64,000 nucleotides of DNA from Lachnospiraceae bacterium MD308. Its GTDB lineage: Bacteria > Bacillota > Clostridia > Lachnospirales > Lachnospiraceae. The DNA is taken from positions 1-64,000 of the forward strand of contig VIQU02000003.1 in NCBI GenBank assembly GCA_010206225.2, in the 5' to 3' direction. Shown piece by piece: positions 61,466 through 64,000 of this stretch (the stretch's first letter is position 1; each line of letters begins with the position of its first letter). The position numbers were made by a program, and so were the translations under genes. The notes below the pieces were generated by a model. The model did not search any database and was not told the DNA's origin. It saw only the letters and a list, made by a program, of their open reading frames with translations.

Positions 61466-63289
61466 ATGAAAACAAAACGCGAAGATATACGTAATATAGC
61501 AATCATTGCCCATGTAGACCACGGCAAGACAACTCTTGTGGACGAGCTTCTCAAACAGAGCGGCGTATTCCGTGAAAATCAGGAGGTTGCCGAACGCGTC
61601 ATGGACTCCAATGATATAGAAAGAGAACGCGGAATCACAATTCTCTCCAAAAACACGGCCGTCTACTATAAAGGTACAAAGATCAACATTGTGGACACCC
61701 CGGGACATGCCGATTTCGGCGGCGAGGTAGAGCGTGTATTAAAGATGGTAAACGGCGTTATTCTTGTAGTTGACGCCTTTGAAGGTGCCATGCCCCAGAC
61801 AAAATTTGTGCTTAGAAAAGCATTGGAACTGAGTCTTCCGGTTATCGTCTGTATCAATAAGATTGACCGCCCGGAGGCAAGACCGGACGAAGTCATTGAT
61901 GAGGTATTAGAGCTTTTTATGGATCTGGACGCTTCGGATGAACAGCTTGACTGCCCTTTTGTATATGCTTCTGCAAAAGCAGGGGTTGCCGTCTTAGACC
62001 TGACTGACGAAGAGCGGGACATGAAACCCCTGTTCGAGACGATCATTGATTATATTCCGGCTCCGGAAGGCGACCCGGACGCGGATACACAGGTTCTTAT
62101 AAGCACCATCGACTATAACGAATACGTGGGACGTATCGGTGTCGGAAAAGTGGATAACGGCACAATAAAGGTCGGCATGGACGCTGTTGTTGTAAACGAG
62201 CATAATTCTGAGCGCCAAGAGAAAGTACGTATCAGTAAGTTATATGAATTTGACGGCCTGAACAAAGTTGAGGTAAAAGAAGCAGGCATTGGTTCCATTG
62301 TGGCAATCTCCGGCATTGCTGATATTTCCATTGGCGACACCATCTGCTCACTGGAAAATCCAAAAGCGATTCCTTTCCAGAAGATCTCCGAGCCAACGAT
62401 TGCCATGCAATTTATCGTGAACGACAGTCCATTTGCCGGGCAGGAGGGAAAATATGTCACTTCCCGTCACTTAAGAGACCGGCTGTTCCGTGAACTGAAT
62501 ACGGACGTAAGCCTGCGGGTAAAAGAATCCGACAGCACCGATAGCTTCAAAGTGTCCGGCCGCGGAGAACTCCATCTCTCCGTCCTCATCGAAAATATGC
62601 GTCGGGAAGGGTATGAATTTGCGGTCAGCAAAGCGGAAGTTCTCTATAAAAAGGACGAAAAGGGGAAACTCTTAGAACCGATGGAGACAGCTTATGTGGA
62701 TGTTCCGGAAGAGTTTACCGGAACAGTCATCGAGAAGCTGAGCCAGCGCAAAGGCGAGCTTCAGAATATGGGAACGGCAAGCGGCGGATACACAAGACTG
62801 GAATTTTCCATTCCCTCCCGCGGACTGATCGGCTACCGGGGCGAATTTTTAACCGACACGAAGGGAAACGGCATTATGAATACGGCATTCGACTGTTACG
62901 CTCCCTATAAAGGCGATATCCAGTACCGCAAGCAAGGCTCGCTGATTGCTTTTGAAACCGGCGAATCCGTTACTTACGGCCTGTTTCAGGCACAGGAGCG
63001 AGGTGTCCTTTTCCTCGGCGCCGGCGAAAAGGTATATTCCGGTATGGTCATCGGTGAAAATGCAAAGACTGACGATATCGAGGTGAATGTCTGCAAGACC
63101 AAGCATCTTACCAACACCCGTTCTTCCGGTGCGGACGATGCTCTCCGCCTGACGGCTCCAAAAATCCTCAGTCTGGAGGAAGCTCTGGACTTTATTAACA
63201 CAGACGAGCTTTTGGAGGTAACCCCGAAAACTCTCCGAATCCGAAAAAAGATTCTGGATCCGAAAATGCGAAAAAGGAGTAACCGATAA
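61466..63289 (+). CDS. typA: Translational GTPase TypA/BipA
   Basis: The 607-residue protein has G1 AHVDHGKTTLVDELL, G2 RERGITI, G3 DTPGHADFGGEVER and G4 NKIDRPEARP, followed by domain II, a G'-less arrangement and the BipA-specific C-terminus (GLIGYRGEFLTDTKGNGIMN). It helps ribosome assembly under stress. AAAGGTGG precedes the ATG. Its stop overlaps the next ATG (TAATG). Confidence 0.97.
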   Translation: MKTKREDIRNIAIIAHVDHGKTTLVDELLKQSGVFRENQEVAERVMDSNDIERERGITILSKNTAVYYKGTKINIVDTPGHADFGGEVERVLKMVNGVILVVDAFEGAMPQTKFVLRKALELSLPVIVCINKIDRPEARPDEVIDEVLELFMDLDASDEQLDCPFVYASAKAGVAVLDLTDEERDMKPLFETIIDYIPAPEGDPDADTQVLISTIDYNEYVGRIGVGKVDNGTIKVGMDAVVVNEHNSERQEKVRISKLYEFDGLNKVEVKEAGIGSIVAISGIADISIGDTICSLENPKAIPFQKISEPTIAMQFIVNDSPFAGQEGKYVTSRHLRDRLFRELNTDVSLRVKESDSTDSFKVSGRGELHLSVLIENMRREGYEFAVSKAEVLYKKDEKGKLLEPMETAYVDVPEEFTGTVIEKLSQRKGELQNMGTASGGYTRLEFSIPSRGLIGYRGEFLTDTKGNGIMNTAFDCYAPYKGDIQYRKQGSLIAFETGESVTYGLFQAQERGVLFLGAGEKVYSGMVIGENAKTDDIEVNVCKTKHLTNTRSSGADDALRLTAPKILSLEEALDFINTDELLEVTPKTLRIRKKILDPKMRKRSNR

Positions 63290-64000
63290 TGGCTTTTTTA
63301 TGGCTTCTAAGCGAAATCAGAACCCCTTTCCTGAATAATCTCATGCAATCTGTCACTTATTTCGGTCAGGAAATGCTTATCGTTGTGGTTATCTGCGCAC
63401 TGTACTGGTGCGTGGATAAGCGCTTTGCATACCTTCTCGGTTTCACCTACTTTACTGCGGGGCTCGGAGTGCAGACACTTAAGATCGCCTTTCGCATCCC
63501 ACGGCCATGGATATTAGATCCTGACTTTTCTGCGGTTAAGAGCGCCGTCCCTGCCGCAACCGGATATTCCTTCCCAAGCGGTCATACACAGAGTGCAGCC
63601 GCTCTTTATTTCCCGCTGGCGCTGAAAGCCAAGCCTATGTTTCTTAAGATTTTCTGCATTCTTTTATTCCTTCTGGTCGGATTCTCCCGAATGTATCTGG
63701 GATGCCACACTCCGAAAGATGTCCTTGTTTCCATGGCTCTTACTATCACTGTATCTCTCATTATATGGCATTTTCAAAGCCTGTTACTTGATGATACACG
63801 GTATCTTAAGCGGATCGCCGCCCTGCTCGCCGTACTTTCTTTGGCTGTTGCTGCCTATGCGCTTGCCTTGCAAGACTCCGGGATTATAGAGACAAAATAT
63901 GCGCTTGACTGCTGCAAAGCCTCCGGCGCAGGACTGGGCTTTTCCATCGGCTGGTATGCGGAACGCACAAAACTTAATTTTGACACCCGCACAGAGAATA
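63289..64000 (+). CDS. PAP2-family membrane phosphatase, cut by window end
   Basis: The gene starts at the ATG overlapping the typA stop and runs out of the window. It has the three PAP2 motifs: KIAFRIPRPW (with the Lys and Arg), YSFPSGHTQSAA (His proton donor) and SRMYLGCHTPKDVLVS (nucleophile His). Several membrane helices surround them. It should remove phosphate from lipid phosphates such as undecaprenyl pyrophosphate or phosphatidate. An AAAGGAG stands 8 bases upstream. Confidence 0.9.
   Translation, partial: MAFLWLLSEIRTPFLNNLMQSVTYFGQEMLIVVVICALYWCVDKRFAYLLGFTYFTAGLGVQTLKIAFRIPRPWILDPDFSAVKSAVPAATGYSFPSGHTQSAAALYFPLALKAKPMFLKIFCILLFLLVGFSRMYLGCHTPKDVLVSMALTITVSLIIWHFQSLLLDDTRYLKRIAALLAVLSLAVAAYALALQDSGIIETKYALDCCKASGAGLGFSIGWYAERTKLNFDTRTEN

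Overview
The window looks like the chromosome of a low-to-moderate GC Firmicute of class Clostridia, most likely a gut Lachnospiraceae. This is inferred from strong AGGAGG-type ribosome binding sites, the tig-clpP-clpX-lon-engB order, a class III fructose-bisphosphatase, a GHKL/LytTR two-component pair and many Lachnospiraceae-style proteins. Almost every gene lies on the minus strand. I saw no rRNA, tRNA or CRISPR array.

Bases 1-20.4 kb are accessory and scarred. They hold the edge of a probable transposase, an AAA-ATPase/PD-(D/E)XK protein, a tyrosine integrase remnant, a 93 bp element with 22 bp inverted ends between two broken genes, and a heterodimeric ABC exporter with an intact TetR on one side and a broken TetR on the other. 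A redox cluster follows: a decarboxylase-cupin protein, decayed aldo/keto reductase pieces, four flavodoxin-type genes, a MATE exporter, a broken cyclophilin-like domain and a LysR regulator. Serine recombinase scars come next, then a five-gene antimicrobial-peptide-resistance type set (ATPase, two permeases, response regulator, histidine kinase).

Bases 20.4-31.4 kb hold a potassium channel fused to a RyR-like domain; a tetronate (four-carbon sugar acid) catabolic set with a DeoR regulator, KdgT-type permease, DUF1537 kinase, PdxA2 dehydrogenase and divergent triosephosphate isomerase, with phased TTTCGTTT repeats in the divergent promoter region; and a LytTR/GHKL system co-transcribed with three unrecognised proteins. 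The last locus is the best candidate here for an undescribed system.

Bases 31.5-38.3 kb form one long minus-strand run: dltA-, dltC- and dltB-like genes, a P-loop kinase, rarA, a small protein and a secreted nuclease lipoprotein. No dltD is present in the run.

From 38.4 kb to the end is mostly housekeeping. The order is AI-2E permease, engB, lon, clpX, clpP, tig; a lipoprotein, a DJ-1 protein and a CYTH protein; lysC-apgM-hom-prfB (with the +1 frameshift)-secA as one operon; a yeast HIS6-type hisA; an acidic lipoprotein; fbp; dapB and dapA separated by a terminator whose arm can also pair with the dapB ribosome binding site; a double-OB SSB-like protein; typA; and a PAP2 phosphatase cut by the window end.
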